Origin: Marsupella aquatica
Taxonomy: Eukaryota; Marchantiophyta
NCBI GenBank assembly: GCA_973895155.1
Contig: OZ316897.1
Coordinates: forward strand, 19,778,001-19,842,000
DNA: 64,000 bases
Direction: 5' to 3'
The notes beneath the pieces were generated by a model. The model was not told the origin of the DNA and searched no databases. It saw only the letters and a list, made by a program, of their open reading frames with translations. Within the stretch, counting starts at the first letter, position 1. Each line of letters opens with the position of its first letter. Positions 22,871-36,079 of this stretch are shown in pieces. Position numbers and translations under genes: made by a program.

Positions 22871-24390
22871 CCGGAAGAGGGGGGGGGGGGGTGACCCGGC
22901 ATACTCATACTAGCCTATCCTAAAACCTACACTAAAAAAAAACCTATAAGCTCTAAACGGAGAACGGAGACCGGATGCCAAGTCCAACCCGGCAAGCAAC
23001 TACAAAGTTGCACCAAAAAACCTCAAGTTGAACACAAGTAGAAAGGTAGTAAGAGGTGAGAATAAAAATTTGGGGAGGACAATGAGGCCTGAATGCAAGC
23101 ACACAGGCTCTTTGCCCCCTGCCAGCCCTCTACCCCTCTTCCCCATTGGCTACATCCCCTTAGATCCTGGTCGTCCAAAGCATTTTTTTTAGTAACCCTA
23201 ACACGTTCCCTAACCAGCCGCCGCGCTAACTCACGTTGCAGAATTTTTTCCGCCACCCACATAGGGCAGCGCACACTGCAGCTGCCAAAAAGGTACAAGT
23301 CACACAGAGGACACTTGCGAGTTTTGAACCTGAGACCTCAAGTACACAGGCAGGAGTTTGAACCGAAATGCTAGGAGGAAATCTTCGAAAATAGCAAAGC
23401 GAAAACTATAACTAAACTAATGAAGGCCGCTCAGGCCCACAAGGGCAGGGCCGGGGCCCTCTTTGGCCGGATGTCCCACACAACAAAGGCCTGTGCTGCC
23501 CGACCATATGAGAGCCTGGCCGCACCCGCGAAGGAGCCCTGCCACAGGCATTTTCCGCAGGCCAGATGTCCCCTGCCCGACCTGCCCGAAACTTTTCAAA
23601 TTTGAATTTGTGGCTCTGCCAATCAGAACACTACATTTGTTTTTCACAATTTTCTTTCTTATTTTTTATCATTTTTAATCCTGGTTTTTTTGTATACGTA
23701 GATCTTGAAGAGATCTTGAATTTGAACCGTGGATCGGGTCATTTGGTGGACGGATAAGATTTTTGCAAGCTTCGATCGAAGGGCTGGCGACGGGCGCCCG
23801 TCCACAAATGCGAATGTCGCGTTTTTGTTATGTCTACTCCGGGTCACCCGGAGTACTTGTAGTACGATTTGTGGTTTAATAAAAAAAGGAACATGTTTAA
23901 ACTTTCTACTGAGGATCACTGCCATGTGCCTGCATTAATTCCATTGGAATTTTGAGTGCTGTAATATTATGTCGCTCGTGTATTCTAGGCCAGCATAATT
24001 ACACAGGCCCTCTCATTTACGGGGCTCCGCTCAGTCGCTCACATGCATCAATGGTGTAAAACTGTCAAGAGGAGGGAGGACTTGAGCACTCCCCAGTTCT
24101 TTCTCCTTTCCGTTCTCCACTAGTAGACCTTCACGAAAATTGTCTCCACGGCCAAAAATGCAGTGAGAATATCACACAGTCGCACTGTAGTGGATTTCCA
24201 ACGAAGTACGAAGATTCCGTGTGTGATCACGTCATCAAGTCAGCAGGATACTTTTTGAGCTTCGTTTTGTAAGGTCCATGAATCCATGCAACTTTAGAGA
24301 AAAGTAGACCTGTCAACTGCTCAGTGCTGCACTGTGCGACAGGTATGCCTAATGAGGATTCTGGTAAAGTAGTAGCCAAGGCACGGCCCG
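22871..24390. other. Upstream of the transposase-like gene, no gene recognised
   Basis: Includes a 13-G run at 22879-22891 (which would read as Pro codons on the minus strand and shifts frame there), a GC-rich patch near 23420-23580, and a box-B-like ggttcaaaactc on the minus strand near 23316. The promoter and 5' exons of the transposase-like gene may lie here. Confidence 0.4.
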
Positions 24391-24393
24391 TCG

Positions 24394-24515
24394 ATTGTAA
24401 ATATGGTGTCAAGTTACTCGATAGCCATGACTGGATCGACTACGTTCATTTATAGCCGGTACATTGTAAATGGTGTCAAGTTACTCGATAGGCATGACGG
24501 GATCGACTACGTCCA
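24394..24515. repeat. 69-bp tandem duplication
   Basis: attgtaaat...ggtgtcaagttactcgatag...atcgactacgt is repeated with start points at 24394 and 24463 and only a few differences. No gene is recognised from here to 28.9 kb; weak short repeats occur near 25105 and 25152 (actcattgggaaatatctt). Confidence 0.8.
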
Positions 24516-24519
24516 TAAT

Positions 24520-27500
24520 TATGTGCCATAGTCACAGACGGCTCCTTTTTTCAGAGACTGGACTACTGGAGGTGATCACTTTAATTAGTAGTCTTGGCCG
24601 ACACAAGAGTTATCTTGTTCCTTCCCAGTCAGTTAATTGGTACTTTAATCGGCGCAAGCTCCCCCAGCCTTTTGTTAGTTTGTATCCTTTGGTGTGCCAC
24701 TCGTCTGTCGGCATGAGTCGCGCTCCACCACGCCTCCATTCTATGCTAGTGACAATCTTTAGATTCTCATTTGGGTTTTCATGGTGCTAAAATAATGAGC
24801 CCACAAGAGCAGCCAAAATTCAGAGTCGATTCAAAATGAAACTCAATCCAGGATGGACCAAGTTTGCCCAAAAAGGCTCATTTAGATTTTTGCACAAAAT
24901 TATAGTGCAACGCGCTGCTTCTATGGCTTGATACAAAATAAGGCCAGCTTCACAACTTTTAATGCCGTAACTTCCACCAGGATGAATTGCAGGGAAACTT
25001 GCTCTTAGTACAGATTCAAAGACCAGTGAAATGTGACAAACAAATTAGACAGTCATCTTTGAAACTTAGTAGGTCCCTCAATTCTCGATGAAATTTGATT
25101 TACGCCACTCATTGGGAAATATCTTACAAATCAGTTTCTAACAAATCCAAGAAAGCCACTCATTGGGAAATATCTTTCCACTCACTGTGGGCACATTATG
25201 TATGAGTGAAATACTAAATGTCAAAGTTACTTGCTAGAAACCTTTTGGAAGCATAAAGTGTGGACAATGAGTGATGCAGTGATCTTGAGAAATTCAGAAC
25301 TATCTCAATTTTTCATGAAAACTAGAGATATTAGGCTTTGGAAAGATCTTTCCAGACAACTTGTGACAAGCCCAAGTAGAGAGCCTAATTCTGCTTGATA
25401 GAAAGGGAGATGTTGAAGGTCAAATTTGCTATTGATAATAATTTGGAAAGGAAGAAGAAGTATCAATGAGTGGTTTCTTGCATTGGGCAATGACAACATC
25501 CCAAAGGAGGGACCTTCAAATAATATTATTACATGTCCGGAGTCTATGGTGGTGGAGGGTAGATGTGTGGAGTCTTGATTAATACAATTTACCTATCTCT
25601 TTTGAATATGGATGGTAAGTTCTTAAGGGGGAGAACTATCTTGATGCTAACCATTGAAGATGGGCTAAAAATAAACAATTGTATTCTAGTTCTAAGTACT
25701 TTTGGGAGAGAATTGAATTTTTGAGGGTCTATTGTCTCTCGATCAACTGGAAGGGGAGAATTTTTATTGTATGGAGTTGTTGAATAGGCTCATGGGGTCT
25801 CCTATTTTTTATGTGCAATTATTGGCACTCGTATACAATCATGGAGTAGGTGCAAGATGTAGACAATCGGGAAGTAGAAGCGAGTAGATTTATTGCTTAT
25901 TACTCGTATTAGACATGAACTGACGTAAACCCAGCTCATCGACAGTGCGACGATTCCTCTTGCCTGTCTGGTTCACAGTCATGTAGTTCCGTAGATTGAT
26001 ACCACGTCCTTTCCGACGTTCTTCTTGAGTGTGCTCTTCAAGTTAAATTAAGTCATATCAATCCCGTTTCTCCCACGAGGTCGGGATGTGTATCTAGCAT
26101 TCTAGCTCGCCATCTTGCTCGGAATGCTGTATGGCACACCATCAGAGAGCCCTGTAGGGATTTACAACTCTAATATTTACTTCAGCCGGAGAAGCATGGA
26201 TGGTTCCAATTACCGTGTACCTCCACAACATGGACGCTATCCGTCCTGCCAGGAAATGTAGATGTCCGTACCAGACTCGTGAAGTACTGTAGACTCAAGA
26301 GGTTCGTGGTACCGTCACCAACAATCACTTCGTGAGAGCGGCCATATAGTCGTAATTACGTGACGATGATGCAGCAGCTGCACGATGACCAAGATAGGAC
26401 GATGACTGTACTCTGCAACCTCATACCTTCAATATCAGTTATAATGAATCACAGGAAAAAGTCAAACCACAATGCAAAATACATGACATGGAAGCCCGTT
26501 GACGAGTAAAAAGACCCAACGTACTATGAGGTGCTTTCTCACCTCTCTAAAACCATTGTGGTGTTTTGTTAATGTGCATGATGGCGGGAAGGAAGGGTGT
26601 GCAACTGTAGAGAAACAAGTAGTCTAGTTGGATGGGCCTGTTTTCGGTTTTCAAGGCAAAAAAAGAAACAAGTAGGCTAAACCTTTAGTGAATGTATGAT
26701 TATGCTGAAAGTACCACGATTCCTACTCGATTGTTTGCTGAAACTAACTGTGTAACCCTCTTCATTTATATACACCACCAACTTTGGAAGCTGGATATGT
26801 TGAAAACGAGAGACAAGAAGCCAAGAATTCTGGGAGATCACCCCGGAGATCACCCCTGATAAAAAAGACGTAGGTCTCCCCAAACAACCCCTACCAAGGA
26901 GACCAGTGTTTTTTTTAGTAGCGAAAATTAGCTAGATTCCACCTCCCCAAAAATCTTTAGCCACTTTTGGTGAAAATTGGCTACTATTTTGCTGTCTCAA
27001 TAGCCAGTGTTCCACCTAATCCCAGGCCCCATTAGCCAGAATCTAACGGTCAACTTTAAATCTAGGGAGATCTGACAGTCAGGAAAATAATTGGATAGAG
27101 AATCTTTTGAGCATCTTCTCCTTCACACACTTTACATTAGCCACTTTGGCAAAAATAACGCTGAAGGAGACCCTTCCCCTTGACTGTTGGCTGAGTGGGC
27201 AGTATCATTGTCCAAGTAAATGCTTAGGATGCCAGATTTTGGCTCTTGTTTATCTGTGTACGACAGCAAAACTTGAAATCCTGTAAAAGGTTGTGGCAAA
27301 GACTTGTCACAAGCTGAGTCACAACATAAGCAAAATACATACCAAATTTTTCTTGGCCAAAGTACTTGCCTTTACTGGCAGGATTTCGCTTTAGAGGATC
27401 TCAAGCTTTGCTGTAGACGTGAATATGGGTTTTTGTATTAGCAATTTGAATAAAAAACTGGTGGCTTTGGTGTAAATTATTTTTTGTATCTTCTCGAAGG

Positions 27501-28940
27501 TTGCAGGGTCGACACAAATTTTGTGTAATGAGGTAGGAGCTTGTGTTCCTACTTGATTCTTGAGGTATGTGGTTATTTTGGGCATTTGGAGCTTCTCACA
27601 GTTGGACAAATTAATCGTGGACCGTGAATAAAGGAGAATGGTCCAAAAAACATATTTAGTTAGCCAACTACTGTACTTCCATGATTCGAGTCCAATTTGT
27701 CTCATTATGACTATAGGGTGCATATATAGAAAGTGGCGCACAGCGTTTGGTTTTCTCTGCGCAAGCAGTTTGTGTGTGGGTGAGTTTACACCACCTTTGA
27801 ACACAACGAACTGTCATCCCAATTATTTTCATGTACATTTCTATTTTTTCCCGTCGTCATGCATTGAGATGCACGGTAGTGAGGTAGTCTAATGAGTCAG
27901 TGAGAAGCAGATTTCCCAATTGACGAAGCTGGCAGGCGATAGTGAGCTCCATAGTCCATATGGTCACGCCCGCCCCCGCCTCGCTTCACGCAAGGTTTGA
28001 TTTGGAGGAAGATGTTATTATTATAATGGCTATAATAAGCATTAGCGCAAAGGTCATTCGAAGGTGTTGAACTGGACGATCCAAACTGATGGACCTGACG
28101 CGTTATGAGTGTTATCGGTGGGCTCTCTTCAGTCTCTTGGGAAAGTTGTCTAGACTTCACCCGGCAGGCACGCCCTGCACTGTCGGACAAATCGTGCCTA
28201 CCCCGATTCAGAAAGCAAATGCATCCGCTGCAAAAAAGGCGTCACCTTCCTCGACAGTGCTACGCTTCGGAGCTGCCAGTCTCCAAGTCGAAGCGTAGGT
28301 CACCTAGGCACTCAGCTACTCGATGGAAATCTCCCCCGTCCATGTAAGCTGACTGCAAGCTAAGCGGAGGTAAAGCTGAGCTGAGCAGCTGTCTCCTTGG
28401 ACAAATCTCTCCGTCCATAGAAGCCAGCGAGTGGCCGTGTACTGTAAAGTGGAATGCTGCCGTTGTACAAATATTTCCTCCCCAACCCCAACTGCGCAGC
28501 AGCTTACTCTTCCGGTGTGGGATAACTCATCCTGCTCACTGGCGTTCTTTCACTCGTTTTGGTCGGCCCAGCTCCTCGGCCAGCTCACGATTCAATCGGC
28601 CAGCTAAGCCAAAGCTACGAAGCAGACAACCGGTTGCGAAGACGGGCTTTGATTGACTGCAACGATCTTCAGCCTCAATTTGCACATTGCAGGCTTTAAA
28701 ATTGCGGATCCTGGAGTGGGTTTAGACAGCTGAAACCATACTCGACATCATCGTGAAGGATTCGAGAGGTACCAGCTGAATCTGCTCGAGTACTGCTAAA
28801 ACTCGTGAGAAGAAGTGTGCTAGACTGTCCGATTCGGGCAGTGAGATCGATCACGTCACTCTTATCTGTGACCTCGAGGTGGGCTGGACTTCGTTGAGGA
28901 GTGCGGTGTTTATTCTGATCACAAATTCGGGACGTGACGG
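24520..28940. other. Intergenic, no recognised gene
   Basis: Frames up to 137 codons (27391-27804, minus) have no recognised motif. A G/C-balanced stretch from about 28000 to 28948 is the likely promoter and 5' leader of the XTH gene on the plus strand. Confidence 0.4.
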
Positions 28941-28948
28941 TATTCAGG

Positions 28949-30618
28949 ATGGCTTATAAGCGGGCACTTCTCGTGCTTTGTTTTAGTGTGCTTCTGGTCA
29001 CCTGTCAAGCGGGTTTTTTCGATCTATTTCGAGCATCATGGGGCGGACAAAACATACATCCCAACGACATATCCGACTCAGTGGAAATCTCCCTCACGGC
29101 TGACGGAATGGGTTAGTAACTAGCCTACATGACATTGAGCTTCAGCGTTGGAATGTCGAAGATTCTGTTGAGAATGCATTGAATGTATTGTGAGCAGGTG
29201 TATTGTCTGCCGGTGTCAAGTTCGAGATCGGTGGGTAATGGCTGAGATTTCATCAGTACTGGTCGTCACATTGGAGGGGTATAGAATGCTCATCGCTGAC
29301 TTGTCAAATTTGTCTGGCAGGGTCTACTTTCGACTCTAGCAACCTATATTTATTCGGCTCCTTTTCTGCGCAAATAAAACTCGTACCTGGAAATTCTGCC
29401 GGTACCGTAGCAGCTTTCTTCGTAAGTATTGATCACGCATTGTGTACTCAGAGCACAGAAGATCGCCACCCTGCCCGATATCTTCGAGACTCCACTGGAC
29501 GTCATTTTCTTATCGATTCGACTTGAAGTTTGGTCATCTGTGTCCGATTCGTCAAATGTTACTACAATGTTGGTAGAAATAGCACATCACCGTACAGCTT
29601 CTTTCTCCTTGTTGGCATATTTGCGTAGTCTGAAAGCGTCTGGAAGTTTATCGTTGCGAGGATGAAACTCTGCAGAAAGATCTTAAAGAGGCCTTAACAT
29701 CTAGGAGTGTTGTTTCACTGCGGTCCATTCCTCTCCCCACTTGTCATGATTACGATTTTGAGTATCAATGTTATCGTTCGGAAGGTCATTCCTTAGCAGT
29801 GCGTTTTCCTACCATCTAATGATTCTCTGAATAATGGTCTTTACGGTTTTTGCAGCTCATTTCTAGCGGAGACGCTGGCTCTCATGACGAGATAGACTTC
29901 GAGTTCCTCGGCAATGTGTCTGGCCAGCCATACCTCTTACACACCAACTTATTTGCTAACGGCACGGGCGATCGGGAAGAAGAGATCACGCTGTGGTTCG
30001 ACCCAACTGAGGACTACCACACCTACCGCGCTGTTTGGAACCATTTCCTTGTGTTGTAAGTGCATTTTTCTCACATCCCTTCTCCTGGAATGAACTTGGT
30101 CTAAATGGGAGTCGTCCGCATTCTGTGCCCGCTAGTTAGGTTGTACATTTTTGCATGACATGCTGTCCATTAGTGTTGAAACTGAATCGTCCATCTTTCT
30201 TGATTGTACGTACAGGTGGCTGGTGGATGACATTCCCATCCGCGTGTATCATAACATCGAAAATATTGTCCCTGCATCATTTCCCACTTCCCGGCCTATG
30301 CTTGTCTCCGGCTGCATATTTGATGGCAGCCAATGGGCAACGCAAGGTGGCGCAATCCCCATCGACTACACTGCCGCACCTTTCAATATGAACTTCAAGA
30401 ATTTCGCCTTCGATTCATGCATTGCGGTTAACGGCAATGGCGCCTCTTGCGAGACGAATTATGCTAGCAACTCGTGGGAGTTACCTCCTTACAATACCTT
30501 TGGAAGTGACTGGAAGAACCAGATGGCATGGGTTCGTAAACACTTCCTCCATTACAATTATTGCAGTGATACTGCGAGGTATCCTACGGCTCCGCTCGAG
30601 TGCACGTACAACAGTTAG
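28949..30618 (+). CDS. Xyloglucan endotransglucosylase/hydrolase, GH16
   Basis: Four exons join in phase: 28949-29111, 29321-29421, 29856-30055 and 30216-30618, giving 288 residues, the usual XTH length. All introns are GT-AG. The start is the ATG in aggATGgct (an upstream GTG is not used). The protein opens with a hydrophobic signal peptide ([16 protein letters not shown]), so it should be secreted to the cell wall, where XTHs cut and rejoin xyloglucan. Exon 3 holds the catalytic motif [10 protein letters not shown] (nucleophile and acid/base Glu with the helper Asp), followed by an N-glycosylation site in [10 protein letters not shown], the family's usual position. Exon 4 carries LVDDIPIR and the Cys-rich XET C-terminal domain, ending at YNYCSDT and PLECTYN. 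Nothing is broken. Whether it acts mainly as transferase or hydrolase cannot be told from sequence. Confidence 0.95.
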
Positions 30619-31550
30619 TCAATAGAAACATGCGACCCTTTCAAATGAATCGAGAATTCTCTCGACGAAAGCAAGCGATTTACGCTCACACTGGACATGC
30701 TTGGTTTTGGATGGCATGGAAATCTGGAGAGTACCCTTCTGGCTAGTAATTAGTTATTTAATCGCTTAAAATGTCCATTATTTCCGCTGACCTGAGTATC
30801 GATTCTCTGTCAGTGAGTGTAGAAAATCAATTAATTATTTGGAAGTGAATTGATGAGAGCAATGGTGTCCCCAACCTTTTTATTTATGACAATCATGCTT
30901 CGTTCCACCGGCCACCGTTTCTTAGGTGTGCATTGACAACAGGCATAACTCCTTTTGAAAGGATCGTTTCGTATACAGCAGTGAGGGTTTTTTTTACAAA
31001 TAGAATTGCGGTTCTGGGAACGTCCGCGAATGTAATGTGGAATAAATGTTAAAGCATCTGACTTCTGTGCCTCAACGCCTTGGCTTGCGAAGGGGATTAG
31101 CTGTGCAAGAGGACATTTGTGAGCATGTGAGCTGTGACCATTAGAGCTACAGTAGTTCGTTCCTCCATAGAATTGATCTTTACCATCTTGATGCACTTCA
31201 TGGCAATCCATCAAGTGCAGTTCTCCCGCAATAAAAAAATTCAGAAGAGTGTTTCACTGTCGCAAGAAATGAGCTTTATGCATTGTGAGAGTGTAACAAC
31301 GGCAAGTCCGGAGACTGAGCACGTTGGTCCCAGCCGGCAGAACCTGTGTTGCGTGTGGGATATAGTTGGCAATGATCAAGTTTCTATAATGGCTGAGGTA
31401 AGAAGGCTCTCACTTGTCAGTACCTCGTCCATTCTGTTGGGTGGTTAGCTCCATTCTCAAAATTGCGGTGCACCTTGTCTAAGGGTGGTCGGGAGGATGG
31501 TTAGATGCATCTCCACATTGCAGGATACGATTTTAAGAGCAAGGTCACGG
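30619..31550. other. 3' flank of XTH, no gene recognised
   Basis: Contains the likely XTH 3' UTR, then intergenic sequence with no recognised frame. Confidence 0.5.
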
Positions 31551-31556
31551 AAAGAG

Positions 31557-32010
31557 GAGCCAGCATGCACCTATAAGTCTTGCACTACAGTCCCAGCATG
31601 CACCTAGTATAAGTTGTTTGTTACAGTCCCCGGGAGACACCTCAATAAGTTATGCATTACGGCTCCCCAGTAACCGTTAGTATAAGTTGTGTATTTCAGT
31701 CCCCAGTACGCACTCCAGTAAATTATACAGCACTATAGTTCCAGCATCCGTCAGTAGAAGGTGTGCGATACAGTCCCAGCATGCCCGTACTACGGTCCCC
31801 AGCACAGACATGTACAACTTATGCACTATAGTCCCTAGCATCCACTTATGCAATTCGTGCACTAAGCTAAGGTAGTATACTTTTCTGTTACTAAAATGTG
31901 CATTTGTGCGTCAAGCTCAGTACACCACAAGTAAATTGTCAAGTTAACTGTCAACTATAAGGTAGGCACTGCAGTCCCATGTATGCACTTCTACAAGTTA
32001 TGCACTAGAA
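31557..32010. repeat. 36-bp degenerate minisatellite
   Basis: About nine diverged units, consensus near cagtccccagcatgcacctagtataagttatgcacta (split here as cagtccccagcatgcacc and tagtataagttatgcact), run from about 31557 to 31868. A further unit lies at about 31970-32008. Both strands are open in places because of the repeat; these frames are not treated as genes. Confidence 0.8.
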
Positions 32011-34880
32011 TATAGGTGCTGCCTCACCAAATGTTACTGAAATGTGCATTTACTCCAGTGGCTGTTGTGCACTCATTTGATAATTCTAAGTGGACTACTA
32101 AGTAAAACCTTAAATAAAAAATGCATTTCCAAGTAAAAGTGAAATACATTACCAAGTAAATACACAAGATCCATATAAACCTATTGCAACCGCCAAACAG
32201 ATGCTCATCTTTTAGAATACCAATGCTACAGTCACACAAAGTCTTTTAAAAATCAGGACCTACTGTAGCTGCAAACAACACGTACTCCTCCACTAAACTT
32301 TACCAACAAAATACCCCTACTATATCCACATAACACCTACACTAATGGAGTGAGTAACTTCATCTAACCCATTTCAGATAATACCTTTGCCACTATCTAC
32401 AGTACTTGACTGGGCCATTTCAAGATCCAATACAACAGACACTCAGTATATATCACAGTGCAGAAGAACACATTTCAGATAATGCTATCGCTAACTATCA
32501 TCTACTGTACTTGACTGAGCTATTTCATGATCGAATATAACCCCTACCAGCCCAAGAACCAAAAAATAAGTTCGTGCTGCCAAGATATAAGTGTGTTCAA
32601 GGAACCCTGTTGTTCAATAAGTGAAAATTTTAATTATATATTGCTTTTGCATGATGCTCCCATGGGCTGAGCCCCTGAACCATGGCACTCCCATGAACTG
32701 CCACCGGGACTGCCACACCTTTTACACCTTCACTCGTTGACACCCTTTTCATTTCCAAGAAATATTATCAACAAAGTTTGACCTTTGTTATCTCCCTTCG
32801 TATCTAATGGAACTGGTTAGTCGTGAGCTTGTAAGAAGCTACTTGGATATATCTTTCCAACCATCATAACATCTAGTTTTCATGATGAATTGGGAGAGCT
32901 ACTCAGTATACTCATGTACGTGAACTGAAAAGAGGGATTTGCTGTTATCTGTCCTGGTTGAAAAATTATATCCAAGCATTTTGGCAAACATGGAGGTCCA
33001 TCGCTGCTTCGCTTTTGTTCTGAAGGAGCCTGGTGCTTAGGATTATCAAGGGTGCTAGGTAAGTATACCACGGATGTCATGGATTTTTGGGGTTTTATTT
33101 ATTACTTTTGAAAAGGTGTGAAACTTAATTGCACATGAGAGGAAAATGTGAGACTTAGAAAATGGGTTTTGTAATATTTCTATAACACTTACAACTACTA
33201 TGTGTATGGGGTGTTGACACATTGTGACACATTAAACCTTCCCAAAGATGATTTGAAACAGAACCCATGTTATGCAAGAACAGAATATGCAGCAAAAACG
33301 ATGTCACCCAGGATTGAACTTGAGACATACTTGTCACAAATCACTCCTACCATTCCGAGAACAATCTTGTAAGTTGTAACCTACTCTAATGTTAAATCCC
33401 TTCAAGGCTTTGTCTCTAAGTATGTATTTCTCTGTACTATATGGAAGAGAATGCCCATCAGAGGAGGCTCTGAAAAGGCATTGTGATTTGTCCACTCCTT
33501 GTCTCTTGTTTAGAAGTGACCTCTCCATTTCCTGCAGTGGACTTCTCATTTGATATCACTGGTTGTGATGAAATCTGAAACCAAAATCTTGAAAATGACC
33601 AATCTTTTTGTGTCTGGCAGTTCTTATAAAGCCTCCATTGGGGTTATTAATAGACAATTACTGTACTGGTTTGTGCAAGGGCAGAGCTAGGATAATGTAA
33701 CCTAGGGGTAAAAACATCTCCAGCCCATACTAGAAAACATTTAGTGTTTTGGCTGGGTCAATGAATCTAGTAACTCAAATGCCAAGAGTCCTATCCCACC
33801 CATTCACTGTAATGCTGTTCAGGTATGGGTTTTGGGTTAGTGGATGGTCAGTATTTGGAAGGCAATATACAATTCTGATTTCTATGACTTACTTGGTTGT
33901 TGGGTTTTCAAGATTGTAATCTAGGGTGATTGATTTCTAGTGTTGAAGAAAATTATTCAATAAGGGTTGGGACTGAGTTTGATTTGACAATGACTGCTGG
34001 TTATTGTCCAGTAGTGTCGCTCTGGTTTGCACAGGGCGTGCACAAAAAATTACTTCTGTTTGACTCCTATCCCCGCTCCTATCAAGAAATAACTCTAGAT
34101 CAAGATATAGTTCTGAACAGTTTTCATGTCTTAATCTCAGAAATAATGGATACATAAAACAGTCAGCGTTTTAACATCAAGATGCCTAGAATATTCTTAA
34201 AAGGTTACAGGACTGTTGTAACCCATAGGTTAGGTCAACATCCCACGCTAGTTAGGGGATTAAAGTAGTTACTATAACTACCACTACATGTATACCTATG
34301 AGGTATTAGTAAACCCCCATGAATGGATGAACCTTGATTGTTGGTGTACTTGACATTTTCTTTCCTAAGAATTATCCCCACCTCTCAATAAGGACCAAAT
34401 TATCTGGAGGGTTGACAAAAAGTACCCCAAATTATTATGTAAGTTGGGTCCAAAATTTCCAAATTTTTTTGGCTGTTTTTCACAAACCTGGATGGCACTA
34501 AGGTAAACTAAAACAAGGGTGTTGTCACACATCTATTTAACTACTCCCTAGGGGCTTTACAAGAACTGGGGATACAAATAGTAGTTGTTCACCCATTGTA
34601 ACCTGGTGAGTACCCTTGCTTACAACAAAGCTAGACTACCTTGGCCAAACTGTATAATTAGGTCTGTGGTGTTAAGCAAACAACCCAAAACTATGCAGAA
34701 ATCAAACAAAAAGAGTTTTCACCTTGCAACATCTGTTTTATTGTGAGGAACAAAGACAGTTGTTGGTTGATGTGCTGAACTCTGTTTTAATTGCAAACTG
34801 GTCTGTCAATGGCAAAATATCACAACTTCTTCCTCATATGGTTAAAAAAGTCAATCATCTAAGTATTCAAAACAGTGAGT
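32010..34880. other. Intergenic, no recognised gene
   Basis: AT-rich. On the minus strand near 33300-33345 a box-B-like agttcaatcct follows a weak A-like tggtaggagtgat, which may be an old SINE. Nothing else is recognised. Confidence 0.4.
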
Positions 34881-36075
34881 GTGCGCCCCAATCTATCCAA
34901 TGAGTCCAATTCAAGCAAATCTCCCTCCACTTGAGCCAATCTTGACACCAAAAAAGAACCTCATGCAATTATAACTAAGATTCCATGATAGCTTGCAAAA
35001 CACCATTTCAAAATTGGTTTTGACTCGTCTAGTCATGCTCGCTTCACCTCAGGGGTTTTGCTTTAACAAAAATGACACATCACGTGCAACAAAGTATAGG
35101 GTCATTTTATTGGTTCAAAGGGAAGACTTAAGAATTTTTTGAGAATAACACTAGGGTCTTTTAAATCAAATTTTGAGACTTATAAGAACATTAGAGTCCT
35201 TATAACCAATTTTTTTGAATATTCCAAGAATATTCCAACTTTATAGGGGTTGAAAGATATTTATTTTCTTACATTTTAGGACGTCCGAGGCCTAAAAACG
35301 TCACAGGTGATTGGGAGGCATCCATAGAGTGAGACCCCGAGCGCTTCACCAACTGTACAACATATAACAAAAACCTTCACATCCCCTTGAGCTATTTGAT
35401 GAGCTATGACTCACCTTTCCACATTCAATGTATTGCCCACAATTTAGAAAAAACTCTCCTTTTTCCCCCCAACAAACTTCAAAAATCAATCTTTTCAACT
35501 TCCTTAACAAATTGAATAACCTCTCCCCCCCCCCCTGCCCCCTCCAAAGTTGAGTCAATGAGCCCTCTCATCTATTTATCTGATGAGCCCAAAACATCCA
35601 AATTCCAGGTGACAGAATTCCAGGATTTTTTCCAAACAATCTTCAAAGGAAACATCCCATTGAACTAAAGAGCTATCAACTCCCAAACATGCTTTGATAT
35701 CAATTGTAAGTCTTGTTGTAAGTTGAGCAAATGATAGCTACTTATAGACAACATGCAAGTATATCCAACAAACACACAAAAGTTGACACAAAATAGATGT
35801 GCTTCACCTTTTCGGAGGCTAGTATGTCCACCAGAACACACAAGAGTTTTATTGAACTATAAATCCGTTGGTCATGTCAAATATATATATTCACAGATTG
35901 AGTTCTCCCTATGTATTAACTGGCTCAGTAATAATGAGTCTAATTTTCACTGTCTCACTAACTAAATCCTATTAGCCAAGATGGTGATAGCAAATCTAAC
36001 CTTAACCAAGTATCTGACTACAGGTAGAGCATTGTAATTGATTCTAAACCTAAAAGTAAATATCTCACGAATCAT
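34880..36075 (-). mobile_element. Decayed copia leader plus LTR, interrupted by a MITE
   Basis: From about 35350 the sequence follows the leader of the copia at 12.8-19.2 kb with many substitutions (ttgagcccataaactccaag versus atgagcccaaaacatccaaa). A primer-site equivalent (gctttgatatca, 35691-35702) follows, then an LTR-like stretch to about 36075 that shares gaacacacaagag, ttattgaact and agtaaatat with the young LTR. Same minus-strand orientation. No gag-pol remains. The MITE at 35048-35341 is inserted in the leader, so the remnant probably begins before 35040; that part is less certain. Confidence 0.65.
35048..35341. mobile_element. hAT-like MITE, copy B
   Basis: The element starts CTCAGGGG, ends CCCCGAG, and has an exact 8-bp duplication CGCTTCAC at 35040-35047 and 35342-35349. 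Its left part aligns with copy A at 4644 (acatcacgtgcaacaaag versus atatcatgtgcgacaaag, then tatagggtcattt). Non-coding. Weaker relatives of the same left end occur near 63229 and near 55412. Confidence 0.85.
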
Positions 36076-36079
36076 TCAA

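Noticed and set aside
31677-31875. Overlapping frames on both strands in the minisatellite
   Set aside because: The unit length is a multiple of three, which keeps frames open without selection.
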